Positions 21,015-30,887 of a DNA stretch of 64,000 nucleotides are shown one piece after another. The notes beneath the pieces are model-generated. The model had not been told where the DNA came from and searched no databases. It saw only the letters and a program-made list of their open reading frames with translations. Where the stretch lies: positions 41,491 through 105,490 of the forward strand of contig NZ_WJIE01000023.1 of NCBI RefSeq assembly GCF_009649845.1, in the 5' to 3' direction. The first letter of the stretch is position 1; the number at the start of each line of letters is the position of its first letter. A program made the position numbers and the translations under genes. This stretch comes from Polyangium spumosum. Its GTDB lineage: Bacteria; Myxococcota_A; Polyangia; Polyangiales; Polyangiaceae.

Positions 21015-21962
21015 TTACGAAGGCCGAGCCGGGCCGTCCGATGCGATTTCGGGACGGCCGGGTGCATCCGTGCACCACCCCTCGCCTGTGAAAAGCCCGG
21101 CGTGGCGTCGCATGGCGTCGGCGATGCATGCGCGCGTCGCGCGGAACCGCGCGTTGTCACGCAGATCGGGGTGGCTGAGGAGCCAGAGGTCGGCCATGTG
21201 GCGGAGATCGGGCCGCGCCAGACGGCGCAGCGCGGGCTCGCGGTCGCCGACGTAGGTTGGCAACATCACGAGCCCGAGGCCCTCGCAGGCGGCCCGGACC
21301 ACGAGCTCGAATGTCGAGAAGGCGCCCCAGGCCGGGACGTGCGGGTAGCTCGAGTCGGCGATCAGGACCTCCTGCATTTTACGATCGTCGAACGAGATCC
21401 ACCGCGGCTCGGTGCCGTCGAGCTCCGGGGCGAGGCGCTCGGCGTGGACGGTCGCGACGTAACTCGCGATGGTCACAGGCGCGAGCTTGATCCCGATCAG
21501 GTGCTCGGGCGGCTGTGCGCCGCGGCTCAGGGCGCGGATGGCGACGTCTGCCTCTCGCTTGGACAGATCGAAGGGGCGGCTGTCGACGGTGAAGCTCAGC
21601 TCGACCTCGGGATAGGCGCGACAGAACCGGGTCAGCTCGCGAAGCAGGACATCGGCGAGGTAGTTGTCGCAGCAGGTCAGCGCCACCTCGCCGCAGAGGC
21701 GCTCGTCCTGCCCGACCAGGCCGCGCTCGAGCGCCGCCATCTCGTGCTCGATCCGCTCGGCGCTGGCGAGCATCTGGAGGCCGGCCTCGGTCAGCGTGTA
21801 GCCGTCCCGGCTCCGGTCGAACAGCCGCGCGGCGAGCCGCGCCTCGAGGCCATCGACCCGCCGCGCCACCGTCGAGTGGCTCACCCCCAGCGAGGCGCCC
21901 GCGGCCCGGATCGAGCCCGAGCGAGCGAGCGCGAGGAAGTGCCGGACGTCGTCCCAGTCCAT
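21015..21962 (-). CDS. LysR-family transcriptional regulator
   Basis: A 315-residue regulator with an N-terminal winged helix-turn-helix (residues 4-62, MDWDDVRHFLALARSGSIRA then LGVSHSTVARRVDGLEARLAARLFDRSRDG) and a C-terminal substrate-binding domain (CDNYLADVLLRELTRFCRAYPEVELSF). It is transcribed divergently from the CoA ligase gene at 22078, across 115 bases, the usual geometry for a LysR regulator controlling its neighbour. I found no clear T-N11-A operator. The effector may be an aromatic acid, by analogy with the target, but this is inference. Confidence 0.9.
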   Translation of the reverse strand: MDWDDVRHFLALARSGSIRAAGASLGVSHSTVARRVDGLEARLAARLFDRSRDGYTLTEAGLQMLASAERIEHEMAALERGLVGQDERLCGEVALTCCDNYLADVLLRELTRFCRAYPEVELSFTVDSRPFDLSKREADVAIRALSRGAQPPEHLIGIKLAPVTIASYVATVHAERLAPELDGTEPRWISFDDRKMQEVLIADSSYPHVPAWGAFSTFELVVRAACEGLGLVMLPTYVGDREPALRRLARPDLRHMADLWLLSHPDLRDNARFRATRACIADAMRRHAGLFTGEGWCTDAPGRPEIASDGPARPS

Positions 21963-22077
21963 GGGTTGGTCCTAGCAGCCGCGGGTGAGCTCGGCGAAGG
22001 GCAGTACCGCGGGGCCGGCGCCAACCTGCCTAGAAACGCCTTGCTCGCCCGCGCCCCCTCGTCGCACCATCCGGCGC

Positions 22078-23625
<1,548 letters not shown>

Positions 23626-23628
23626 CGC

Positions 23629-24408
23629 TCAGGGCTTCACCTCGAGCGCCTGCACCATTCCGTCGAAGAACCGCTCGGGCGTGCACTCCGGGCTCTTGTG
23701 GAGCTCGATGTACATCGTCTTCACGTGGTGGATCTTCCAGCTCCCCACCTGCATCGTCTCCCCGCTCGGGATCTGGCCCCCGTCGTCGCCGAGCAGCGCC
23801 GAGATCGAATAGAGCGTCCGGCGGTCCGCCTCGGGGCAGTCCTTCGGCTGCTCGCTCACGCACGCGAGCGAGAGCACGAGGCTCGGCCCGCCGGGCAGCG
23901 CGGGCAACGCCGCCGGCACATCCGCGTTTGCGTAACGCATCACCACGGCCTGCCCTTTCGTGCCGCTCACGAGGTACGATTGCCCCTCCTGCTTCGCCGT
24001 CACCATGTCCCCCACGGCGAACACCTCGCCGAGATCCGGGCCCTGCCAGGCGAGCCGCGCGGGCATTCCTCCTGCGTCGAACGCGAGCTCCATCCCGAAT
24101 GCATCCACCACGGCCACCGTCGCCTGCGCGCCGCTCGACAGATCCGGCGTCGCATCCTCGAACCCGAGCCACGGCCACGATGCCTGCACGACCGCATTCT
24201 GCTCGGCCGTACACGCTGACCCCGCCATCCCGCCTGCGCCTCCGCTGCCGCTGCCGCCTCCGCCGCCGTCTCCGCCCCCGCCTGCGCCTCCGCTGCCGCC
24301 GCCGTTTCCGCTGCCGCCCTCGCCGCCGCTTCCGCCGCCGCCGCACGCCGCGAGGCACGCCGCCATGGCGATCACGAGCCCGGATGCCCGAGAGAATCGT
24401 CGTTCCAT
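23629..24408 (-). CDS. Lipoprotein with long Gly/Ser linker
   Basis: A 259-residue protein started at MERRFSRASGLVIAMAACLAAC, a signal peptide with a LAAC lipobox. Directly after the lipid-anchored Cys comes a linker of about 45 Gly/Ser residues, then a soluble domain of about 190 residues with two Cys pairs (SACTAEQ, LACVSEQPKDC, PECTPERF). The linker is typical of myxobacterial surface lipoproteins. No recognised domain; it converges with the CoA ligase gene, three bases apart, and is divergent from the phosphoesterase gene. Confidence 0.72.
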   Translation of the reverse strand: MERRFSRASGLVIAMAACLAACGGGGSGGEGGSGNGGGSGGAGGGGDGGGGGSGSGGAGGMAGSACTAEQNAVVQASWPWLGFEDATPDLSSGAQATVAVVDAFGMELAFDAGGMPARLAWQGPDLGEVFAVGDMVTAKQEGQSYLVSGTKGQAVVMRYANADVPAALPALPGGPSLVLSLACVSEQPKDCPEADRRTLYSISALLGDDGGQIPSGETMQVGSWKIHHVKTMYIELHKSPECTPERFFDGMVQALEVKP

Positions 24409-24515
24409 GCCCCATGAAGCGCATGCAATACGTGCGGCGTCAATCCCTCGAAACTCCACCGAAGCGCCACCGTCCCTCCTCCCGGCGCCCGGGGGCGCGT
24501 GGTCTCCTCCGGCGC

Positions 24516-25364
24516 ATGCACTTCACCGCCGCCGGCCGCGGCCTCCATTATTCTGCCGCGCGTGGCGTCGTGGAATCGGCGCTCCGGGTCCTCTTCCGCG
24601 GCGATTGGCCCGCCCGCGCCTGGGGACGCTTGCCCGTCGCCTCCTCCGTGCGCGTCGTCCACCGGCGTATCCCGCTCCCGACGCCGCGACCTTCACCTCT
24701 GCGTATTGCCTTCGCCTCCGACCTCCACCTCGGCCCCACCACGTCGGCGAAGACCCTCGACGAGGCCTTCCGCCTGCTCGCCGTGGCTCGGCCCGACGTC
24801 CTCGTCCTCGGCGGCGATTACGTCTTCCTCGACGCCACCCCGGCGCGCGCGCGTGAGCTCGAGGCCCGCGTCAGGGACGTGCCCGCCCGCCTCAAGGTCG
24901 CCGTCCTCGGCAACCACGACCTCTGGACCCGCCATTCCCTCCTCGAAGACGCGCTCACCCGCGCCGGCGCCGTGGTGCTCGTCAATGCCGCCGCCCGCCT
25001 CGACGACCTCGCCGTCGTTGGCCTCGACGACCCCTGGACCGGCGTCCCCGACGGCGAGCGCGCTTTTGCCGCGGCCGAGGGCGCGGCGCTCACCATCGCC
25101 GTTTGCCATGCCCCGGGTGGCTTCCGTCATGCGCGTGGCCGCGGCGCCTTGCTTTATCTTTGCGGCCACACCCACGGCGGCCAGGTCGCGCTGCCCGGCG
25201 GCGTCCCCCTCGTCGTCCCCGGCGGCCGCCTCGCGCGCCGCTTTCCGCACGGCGTTCACCAGGTCGACGGCACGACCCTCTTCGTCTCCCGCGGCCTCGG
25301 CGGCGTCGAGATCCCCCTCCGCGCCTTCGCGCCTCCCGACATCGGCCTCTTCGACCTCGGCTGA
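24516..25364 (+). CDS. Calcineurin-like metallophosphoesterase (YkuE/YaeI type)
   Basis: A 282-residue protein starting MHFTAAGRGLHYSAARG. All metal-binding blocks are present: FASDLHLG (DxH), VLGGDYVFLD (GD), VLGNHDLW (GNHD), VCHAPG (H) and LYLCGHTHGGQ (GHTH). The short domain, with the phosphoesterase core from about residue 70, matches the membrane-associated YkuE/YaeI subgroup that may act on lipid phosphates, but the substrate is unknown. A much longer open frame covers this gene upstream; only the region from 24516 has family sequence. Confidence 0.87.
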   Translation: MHFTAAGRGLHYSAARGVVESALRVLFRGDWPARAWGRLPVASSVRVVHRRIPLPTPRPSPLRIAFASDLHLGPTTSAKTLDEAFRLLAVARPDVLVLGGDYVFLDATPARARELEARVRDVPARLKVAVLGNHDLWTRHSLLEDALTRAGAVVLVNAAARLDDLAVVGLDDPWTGVPDGERAFAAAEGAALTIAVCHAPGGFRHARGRGALLYLCGHTHGGQVALPGGVPLVVPGGRLARRFPHGVHQVDGTTLFVSRGLGGVEIPLRAFAPPDIGLFDLG

Positions 25365-25380
25365 TCGCGCGGCCGGACCT

Positions 25381-26109
25381 TCACCACCCCCCGCGCGCCC
25401 CGCCGCCGCCCGAGCGGCCCCCGCCGCCCGAAAAGCCGCCGCCGTCCCCGCCGCCCCCGCCGCGACCTCGCGTGATGACCCACAGCAGCGTGAGCGCGAG
25501 CGACGGATTCACGGCGAACAGCACCAGAAAGGCGACCACGAGCACGCCGATCCAGATGAAATCACGCGTCCTCGGCTGGGGCTCGGCCGTCTCCCCGGGC
25601 CCGGGCGTGAAGGGTTTCCCCTCGATCGCCTGCAAGAGCGCATTCACGCCCCCGGTGATGGCGCCGTCCGGATCCCCCGCTCGTAGCCGCGGCGCCATCA
25701 CCTCCCGGATGACCCGCGAGGCGATCGCGTCCGGCACCTGGCCCTCCAGGCCATAACCCACTTCGATGTCGATCTTTTTGTCCTTTGCCAGGACGAACAC
25801 CACGATCCCGTCGTCCTGCCCCTCCCGCCCGACCCCCCACGCCTCGAACGTCCGCACGGCCCAGTCCGCGAGATCCGCCCCTCCGATCGTGTCCCCGATC
25901 CACACCACGACCTGGTGCCCGGTCTGCCGCTCGTATTGCGTGAGGCGCGCGTCGAGCCGGGCTCGCGCGTCCGGCGAGAGCAGCCCCACCGTATCCGTGA
26001 CGTGACGGGTCGGCGCCGGGGGAATGGGCGCGGCGGCCGTCTGGCCACGCGCGAGCCCGACGAACGTCAGCCACGCGGCGAGGACGAGGAACGTGAACGC
26101 TCGAATCAT
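25381..26109 (-). CDS. TPM-domain protein (YgcG family)
   Basis: A 242-residue membrane-anchored protein. Signal peptide at residues 1-22, a TPM domain (about 36-160) with VTDTVGLLSPDARARLDARL, QVVVWIGDTIGGADLADWAVRTFEAWGVGREGQDDGIVVFVL and VEVGYGLEGQVPDAI-like blocks, one transmembrane segment at about 187-210, and a C-terminal Gly/Ser-rich tail ending GGARGGW. This is the usual architecture of the partner of LemA, which lies nine bases upstream. TPM proteins are linked to photosystem II repair in plants and to membrane quality functions in bacteria; the bacterial role is not settled. Confidence 0.88.
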   Translation of the reverse strand: MIRAFTFLVLAAWLTFVGLARGQTAAAPIPPAPTRHVTDTVGLLSPDARARLDARLTQYERQTGHQVVVWIGDTIGGADLADWAVRTFEAWGVGREGQDDGIVVFVLAKDKKIDIEVGYGLEGQVPDAIASRVIREVMAPRLRAGDPDGAITGGVNALLQAIEGKPFTPGPGETAEPQPRTRDFIWIGVLVVAFLVLFAVNPSLALTLLWVITRGRGGGGGDGGGFSGGGGRSGGGGARGGW

Positions 26110-26118
26110 GAACGCCTG

Positions 26119-26745
26119 TCAGAACTGCACGGCGGGCGGCCGATCGGCGCCGGCCGTGGCCCGGAAAAACGTCTTCGTGGCGAAGCGCTCCCCGAACATG
26201 TCGGCGACGAGGTTCGTCGGGAAGCGATTACGCGCCGTGTTGAACTCCCGCGCCGCCTCGTTGTACCGCATGCGCTCGACCGCGATCCGGTTCTCGGTCC
26301 CCTCGAGCTGGGCCTGGAGATCGCGGAAGTTCTGCGTCGCCGAGAGCTCCGGGTATCGCTCGACGACCACGAAGAGCCTGCCCAGCGCCGACGAGAGCTG
26401 ATCCTGCGCGGCCTGGAACCGCTCCATCGCGGCGGGATCCTCGGGCGCCGTCGAGGTCGTGGCCCCGGCCTGCGGGCCGCCGCCCGTCGTCACGGCCGCG
26501 GCGCGTGTCCTCGCCTCGGCGACCTGGAGGAACGTATCCCGCTCGAAGTTCGCCGCGCCTTTGACGGTCTCGACGAGGTTCGGCACCAGATCGAGGCGCC
26601 GCTGGTAGACGTTCTCGACCTGCGCCCATTGCTGTTCGACCTGCTGATCGAGCGTCACGAGCCGATTGTACGTGCCGATGCTCGCGCCTGCGACGACGAG
26701 CAAGAGGATGAGCACGCCTGCCAGGACGAAGAGCGCCTGCTTCAT
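26119..26745 (-). CDS. LemA family protein
   Basis: A 208-residue protein when started at MKQALFVLAGVLILL. One N-terminal transmembrane helix (about 5-25) is followed by a helical LemA domain with TYNRLVTLDQQVEQQWAQVENVYQRRLDLVPNLVETVKG and the conserved C-terminal RYNEAAREFNTARNRFPTNLVADMFG. LemA proteins are membrane proteins with a long helical bundle exposed outside; function unknown. It is followed nine bases later by a TPM gene, a conserved pairing. Confidence 0.92.
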   Translation of the reverse strand: MKQALFVLAGVLILLLVVAGASIGTYNRLVTLDQQVEQQWAQVENVYQRRLDLVPNLVETVKGAANFERDTFLQVAEARTRAAAVTTGGGPQAGATTSTAPEDPAAMERFQAAQDQLSSALGRLFVVVERYPELSATQNFRDLQAQLEGTENRIAVERMRYNEAAREFNTARNRFPTNLVADMFGERFATKTFFRATAGADRPPAVQF

Positions 26746-26821
26746 CGATACCCCCGTGCACACGGCGCATGCCGCGCCGCGCGGGGGGATGCACGGACCG
26801 TGCTGGCCCGTTCTGGCGGCG

Positions 26822-29542
26822 TCAGCTCCTCCGCTTGCGCCGCCGGAGGGCCATCGAGGCCATGGCCACGATCAGCCCGAGCCCGCCCGCCGCGCCCGCG
26901 TCGCGCCCGACGGCCCGACAGCCGCAGTCGCTCTCGTCCGGCGTATTCGCGGGTGCGCCGCCGCGCCCGCCCGCGCCGCCATCTCCGCCGCCGCTCCCGC
27001 CTGCGCCGCCGCTCCCGCCTGCGCCGCCATTTCCGCCACCGCTTCCGCCTGCGCCTCCGCTGCCGCCGCTGCCACCGCTGCCGCCGCCACCGCTTCCGCA
27101 ATCGGGGATCGGCACGTATTGACAGCCCGCCACCGGATCACACGAATCGTCCGTGCACGGGTCGCCGTCCACGCACACCCTCGCTCGCCCCGTGCAGACG
27201 CCGAAGGCGCAGGCATCGTCGAGCGTGCAGGCATTCCCGTCCTCACACGGCGCCGTGTTCGCCGTGTGGGTACATCCGAGCTGCGGATCACAGGCGTCGT
27301 CCGTGCACAGATTCCCGTCGTCGCAGCTCGTGGCCGCTCCGCCCGTGCACGCGCCCCCCGAGCACGTCTCGCCCGTCGTGCAGGCGTCGCCGTCGGCGCA
27401 GGCCATTCCGTCGCTCGCGCCCGCGTCCTGGCAGACGTCCTTCACCAGGATCTCCGCGCGTGTCATCTCGATCGGCGCGACGCCCGGCACGTCCTTGTTG
27501 TGCTCCCAGATCTGCCAGATCGTGTCGCCCCACGCCCGGAGCGCCCCGAAGAACGGGTCCGTCTGCGCGATGTATGCATTCGGCTCGCCCGAGGGCGCCG
27601 GGCTCCCGAGCGACGTCGCCGTCCCGTTGATCTCGTCCCGCAAGAACTCCGCATACTCGCGGCTCGTCGTCTGGTAATAGAGCCGCACCTCCACCCGGCT
27701 CCCGCCGGCCGGCAACGTCAAGCTCACGTCGTCGTAGCCGCCCGTGTACTCCTCCGCCGAGAAGAAACCCGGCGAGATCGCTCCTCCCCAGACCGGCTCC
27801 GTCATTCGCGTCCCCGCTTCGGCGATCCGGAAGCCCTTCGGCGGGATGCGGTTGTCCTTCGACCGCTCCGTCCCGAGGAGGAAATGGAACGATTGGGTCT
27901 GTCCCGTCAGCGCGCTCGCCATCTTCGCCTCGTAAACGAGCGCGTCCTCGTACGTCTCATTTGGCCCGAGCGGCGGGCTCGAAGGCGCGTGGGACGGGTC
28001 GAGCCCCCGGAGCGTGCCGACCGCCATGTCGTACGGGTTCACCTCGTGGACCAGCGCATCGCCGTCGAAGACACGCACGTTCAGGAACATGCGCCGGCCC
28101 TCGGGATACCCCGTGATCAGCTTGTGCCCCGTGTTGTTTCGCACCCGGAACGACGTCGCGCCGCTCAGCGGATCGTAGGAGAGAGATAGAATGTTCGCCG
28201 CGCGCCCGAGCGTCCAGATCGCCCGGTTCGCGCCTGCGATCAGCGCCGCCGCGTCGAGCTTCGTCCCCGCGTCGAGCGAGAGCGTCAGCGCCGCCGCGCC
28301 TTGCCCGAGCAACGCCGCGTTCGTCGCGTCGTGGTTCGGCGACGACGGCACTGTACTCGCGAGCAGCCACGGCACGAATGCATTGCCGCCCGTCAGATCG
28401 TGCACGGGTTGCCCGCTCGACGGGTGCTCCACGCTCTCCGTCGGCCGGATGACCGACCCGACGATCGACGCGCCCGCGCCCACGCTGTCCGGCATGTGGC
28501 AATCCTGGCACGACGCGATCGTGTTGTTTGGCTGCCCCGTCTCGAACTTGTCCGGCGCGTACGGCCCCACGCCCGGCGCGCCGCCGGGCAGCCCGTAATC
28601 GCTCAGCATGAACTCCGACCACGTACGCTCCACGTGGAAATACTCCGCCGGCGCCTTCGCCTCCGTCGGCAGCACCGTCGTCCCGTCGTTCGGCATCGTG
28701 CCTTTGGCCGACATGTTCGCGAAGACCGGGTTCGACACGTCGTGGCACGTCCCGCAATAATACTTGCTCTTGTGGTAGCGGCTGTATTGCATCGGGTGGA
28801 ACGCCTGCGCGTCCGCGAACGACCCGCGCCGCTCCGGCTTGTCGCTCACGTAATATTGCCCGGCCCCGTTCTCCCGGTAGTCCGTGCTCACGGGCCGATG
28901 ATCCGCGCCGTACATCGGGCTGCCGTTGAACAGCGTGTGCGACTGCGATTGCAGGATGTCCGCCTCGCGCGTCTTTTGCGCTCCGGCCGACGACATCGTC
29001 TCGCTCATGTTCGTCTCGTCCCAGTACCCCGGCCAGTCGCTCCCCTCGCGTATCCCCTGGAACGTGTCCTCGAAGAACGGATCCACCATGCGGTGGCAGA
29101 AATCGCATTGCACGCCGTCGAAATCGAAGTCGCTCATCGCCTGGCCGTTCGTCGGATCGCTCCGGAGCTCCAGCCAGCCCTTCGGCATGTGGCAACGCAG
29201 GCAGATGTCCGTCCCGTTCGGGTTGCCGAGCGCCCATATCGAGTCCTGCGCGGCGACCGCCAGCGCGGCCCAGAAGAACGGGTCGCGCGCGGCCTGCCCC
29301 ATCATCGAGCCTTTCCACCCGAACCCCGGCTCGATCGACGGCGCATACCCCGCGTGACACCCGAGGCACTGCACCGAAGGCTCGATCGTCATGTCGCCCC
29401 GCGGCTGCGTCCCTGGCATGCGGATCAGCGGATCGTATTGCACGATCATGGGCTCCCAGCCCCACGCGAGGGCGGGCGCGGCGGCGAGCGCGAAGGCGAG
29501 CAGGGCAGGGGTCTTCATGCGGGGGCGGGCGCGTTTCGTCAT
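26822..29542 (-). CDS. Secreted multihaem cytochrome-like protein with MYXO-CTERM tail
   Basis: A 906-residue exported protein (signal peptide MKTPALLAFALAAAPALAWG; start either 29542 or the Met eight codons later). Five CxxCH haem-binding motifs are visible: CLGCH, CLRCH, CDFCH, CGTCH and CQDCH, all in the first 380 residues, in the manner of multihaem c-type cytochromes of the NrfA/cytochrome c554 type. A beta-rich middle follows, then Cys-rich repeats (about residues 690-800, e.g. DGDPCTDDSCDPVAGC), a long Gly/Ser linker and a MYXO-CTERM-like end: CGC, hydrophobic helix, RRRKRRS. It is probably anchored at the outer surface. Electron partners are not evident nearby. Confidence 0.88.
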   Translation of the reverse strand: MTKRARPRMKTPALLAFALAAAPALAWGWEPMIVQYDPLIRMPGTQPRGDMTIEPSVQCLGCHAGYAPSIEPGFGWKGSMMGQAARDPFFWAALAVAAQDSIWALGNPNGTDICLRCHMPKGWLELRSDPTNGQAMSDFDFDGVQCDFCHRMVDPFFEDTFQGIREGSDWPGYWDETNMSETMSSAGAQKTREADILQSQSHTLFNGSPMYGADHRPVSTDYRENGAGQYYVSDKPERRGSFADAQAFHPMQYSRYHKSKYYCGTCHDVSNPVFANMSAKGTMPNDGTTVLPTEAKAPAEYFHVERTWSEFMLSDYGLPGGAPGVGPYAPDKFETGQPNNTIASCQDCHMPDSVGAGASIVGSVIRPTESVEHPSSGQPVHDLTGGNAFVPWLLASTVPSSPNHDATNAALLGQGAAALTLSLDAGTKLDAAALIAGANRAIWTLGRAANILSLSYDPLSGATSFRVRNNTGHKLITGYPEGRRMFLNVRVFDGDALVHEVNPYDMAVGTLRGLDPSHAPSSPPLGPNETYEDALVYEAKMASALTGQTQSFHFLLGTERSKDNRIPPKGFRIAEAGTRMTEPVWGGAISPGFFSAEEYTGGYDDVSLTLPAGGSRVEVRLYYQTTSREYAEFLRDEINGTATSLGSPAPSGEPNAYIAQTDPFFGALRAWGDTIWQIWEHNKDVPGVAPIEMTRAEILVKDVCQDAGASDGMACADGDACTTGETCSGGACTGGAATSCDDGNLCTDDACDPQLGCTHTANTAPCEDGNACTLDDACAFGVCTGRARVCVDGDPCTDDSCDPVAGCQYVPIPDCGSGGGGSGGSGGSGGAGGSGGGNGGAGGSGGAGGSGGGDGGAGGRGGAPANTPDESDCGCRAVGRDAGAAGGLGLIVAMASMALRRRKRRS

Positions 29543-29571
29543 GCCAGGGCCCATTCTCGCACGAAAGGGCC

Positions 29572-30702
29572 CTACCGCGAAGGCCTCTTTTGCCGCTGCC
29601 TCTCCGCGTAGAACACGAGGTTCTTCTGCAGCCGCTCGTCGTCCGGCCGCGCCCTCGCGGCCTTCTGCGCGGCCGCCTCGCCGACGGCGAACTCCCCGAG
29701 GAAGTAGGCCGACGAGGCCACGAGATCGGCCATCTTCCACGTGTACACCTCCTCGTCCACGAAGAGCCTGTCGTTCACTGGCAACGGCAATTCGTAGCCG
29801 CGGCGCGCGTAGAGGAACGTGAGCGCGTGCTCCTTGCGTGCGTCGTGGTGCATCGCGATCGCGTGCAGCGGCTCGGCGCGGTGTGGCGCCGCGAGGTGCG
29901 CGTCGAGCCAGCGCGTCAGCACCCGCGGCCATGGCAGGTTCTGCCCCACCCCGCACCGCGCGATCCCCATGTACGACTCGAACACCTCCTCCGCCCATCC
30001 CCCCATCGAAATGCGCCGCGCGAATGCGGCCTCCGCCTCCGCGTACCGGCCGAGCCAGAGCAGCGTCTCGGCGAGGTAAAACGCCGCGCGTGTGTCCGCC
30101 GGATCCTCGGCCAGCGCCTTTTCGAGCAGCCCCACGTCGCGCTCCCAGCGCCTCCGGCTCCGCTCCGCCGACGCCTCGCCGCGGTGGTGCCGGATCAGCA
30201 CCTCGGGCACCCGGATGCTCGGCGGCGGCCTCTCGTCGTGCGTCAGCACCTCGTGCACCACGCCGCGGAACCGATGACCCGCGTGGCTCCGCACGATCCG
30301 CGGCGAATCGAAGTGGATCCCGAGCGCCACCCGCACGTAATACGCCTCCCGCGAAGGCCCCCGCGCCTCCCGCTCTCGTTCGAGGAATGCCCGGAGCGCC
30401 TGTCCATTCTCGAGCTCGTCGTCCGCGTCGAGCCAGAGGACGAACTCCGTCGCCGTGCCCGCAAGCTCCAGCGCGCGGTTCCTCGTCGTCGCGAAATCGA
30501 CGAACGGCTCCTCGAAGAGCTCCCCCGGGACCCCGCTCATTTCGTGACGAACCACCTCCTGCGTGCCGTCGGTCGACCCCGTGTCGAGGATCACCCACCG
30601 ATCCACGAAGGGCTTCACGCTCCGCAACGTGCGCGCGATCGTCGCGGCCTCGTCCTTCACGATCATCGACAACGTGAGCAGGCTCCCGTGCTTGTCCGGC
30701 AT
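29572..30702 (-). CDS. Family 2 glycosyltransferase with TPR-like C-terminal half
   Basis: A 376-residue cytoplasmic protein. The GT2 domain has LTLSMIVKDEAATIARTLRSV, the nucleotide-binding WVILDTGSTDGTQEV and the metal-binding VLWLDADDELE. The second half (about 190-376) has tetratricopeptide-like helices (TRAAFYLAETLLWLGRYAEAEAAF). This domain pair is seen in SunS-type and tetratricopeptide glycosyltransferases that modify proteins or peptides, but the acceptor is unknown. It precedes the cytochrome-like gene by 29 bases on the same strand, so both may be co-expressed; a role in glycosylating that exported protein is a speculation. Confidence 0.87.
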   Translation of the reverse strand: MPDKHGSLLTLSMIVKDEAATIARTLRSVKPFVDRWVILDTGSTDGTQEVVRHEMSGVPGELFEEPFVDFATTRNRALELAGTATEFVLWLDADDELENGQALRAFLEREREARGPSREAYYVRVALGIHFDSPRIVRSHAGHRFRGVVHEVLTHDERPPPSIRVPEVLIRHHRGEASAERSRRRWERDVGLLEKALAEDPADTRAAFYLAETLLWLGRYAEAEAAFARRISMGGWAEEVFESYMGIARCGVGQNLPWPRVLTRWLDAHLAAPHRAEPLHAIAMHHDARKEHALTFLYARRGYELPLPVNDRLFVDEEVYTWKMADLVASSAYFLGEFAVGEAAAQKAARARPDDERLQKNLVFYAERQRQKRPSR

Positions 30703-30887
30703 GGCTCACGCCATGGAAGCGCCCGGGGCAGGGGGGTTGTCAAGCGTGAGGGGGCCTGAGGACAGGAGACATCAACCTCCCGTGGAAACTGAGGCGACCG
30801 CCCCTCACCCTTTTGCTTTCCCACCTGGAAACGGCGGGAATCACGGCGTCAGCAGACTGGCGCATCCCTTGCCAGGCGCGTCCGACC

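Noticed and set aside
29542..29571. Strong terminator between the glycosyltransferase and cytochrome genes
   Set aside because: No clear stem-loop in the 29-base gap; co-transcription is more likely.
26822..30709. A single 1295-residue protein covering the cytochrome and glycosyltransferase region
   Set aside because: The upstream third is an Arg/Gly-rich shadow of the glycosyltransferase gene in another frame; the cytochrome's signal peptide marks the real start.
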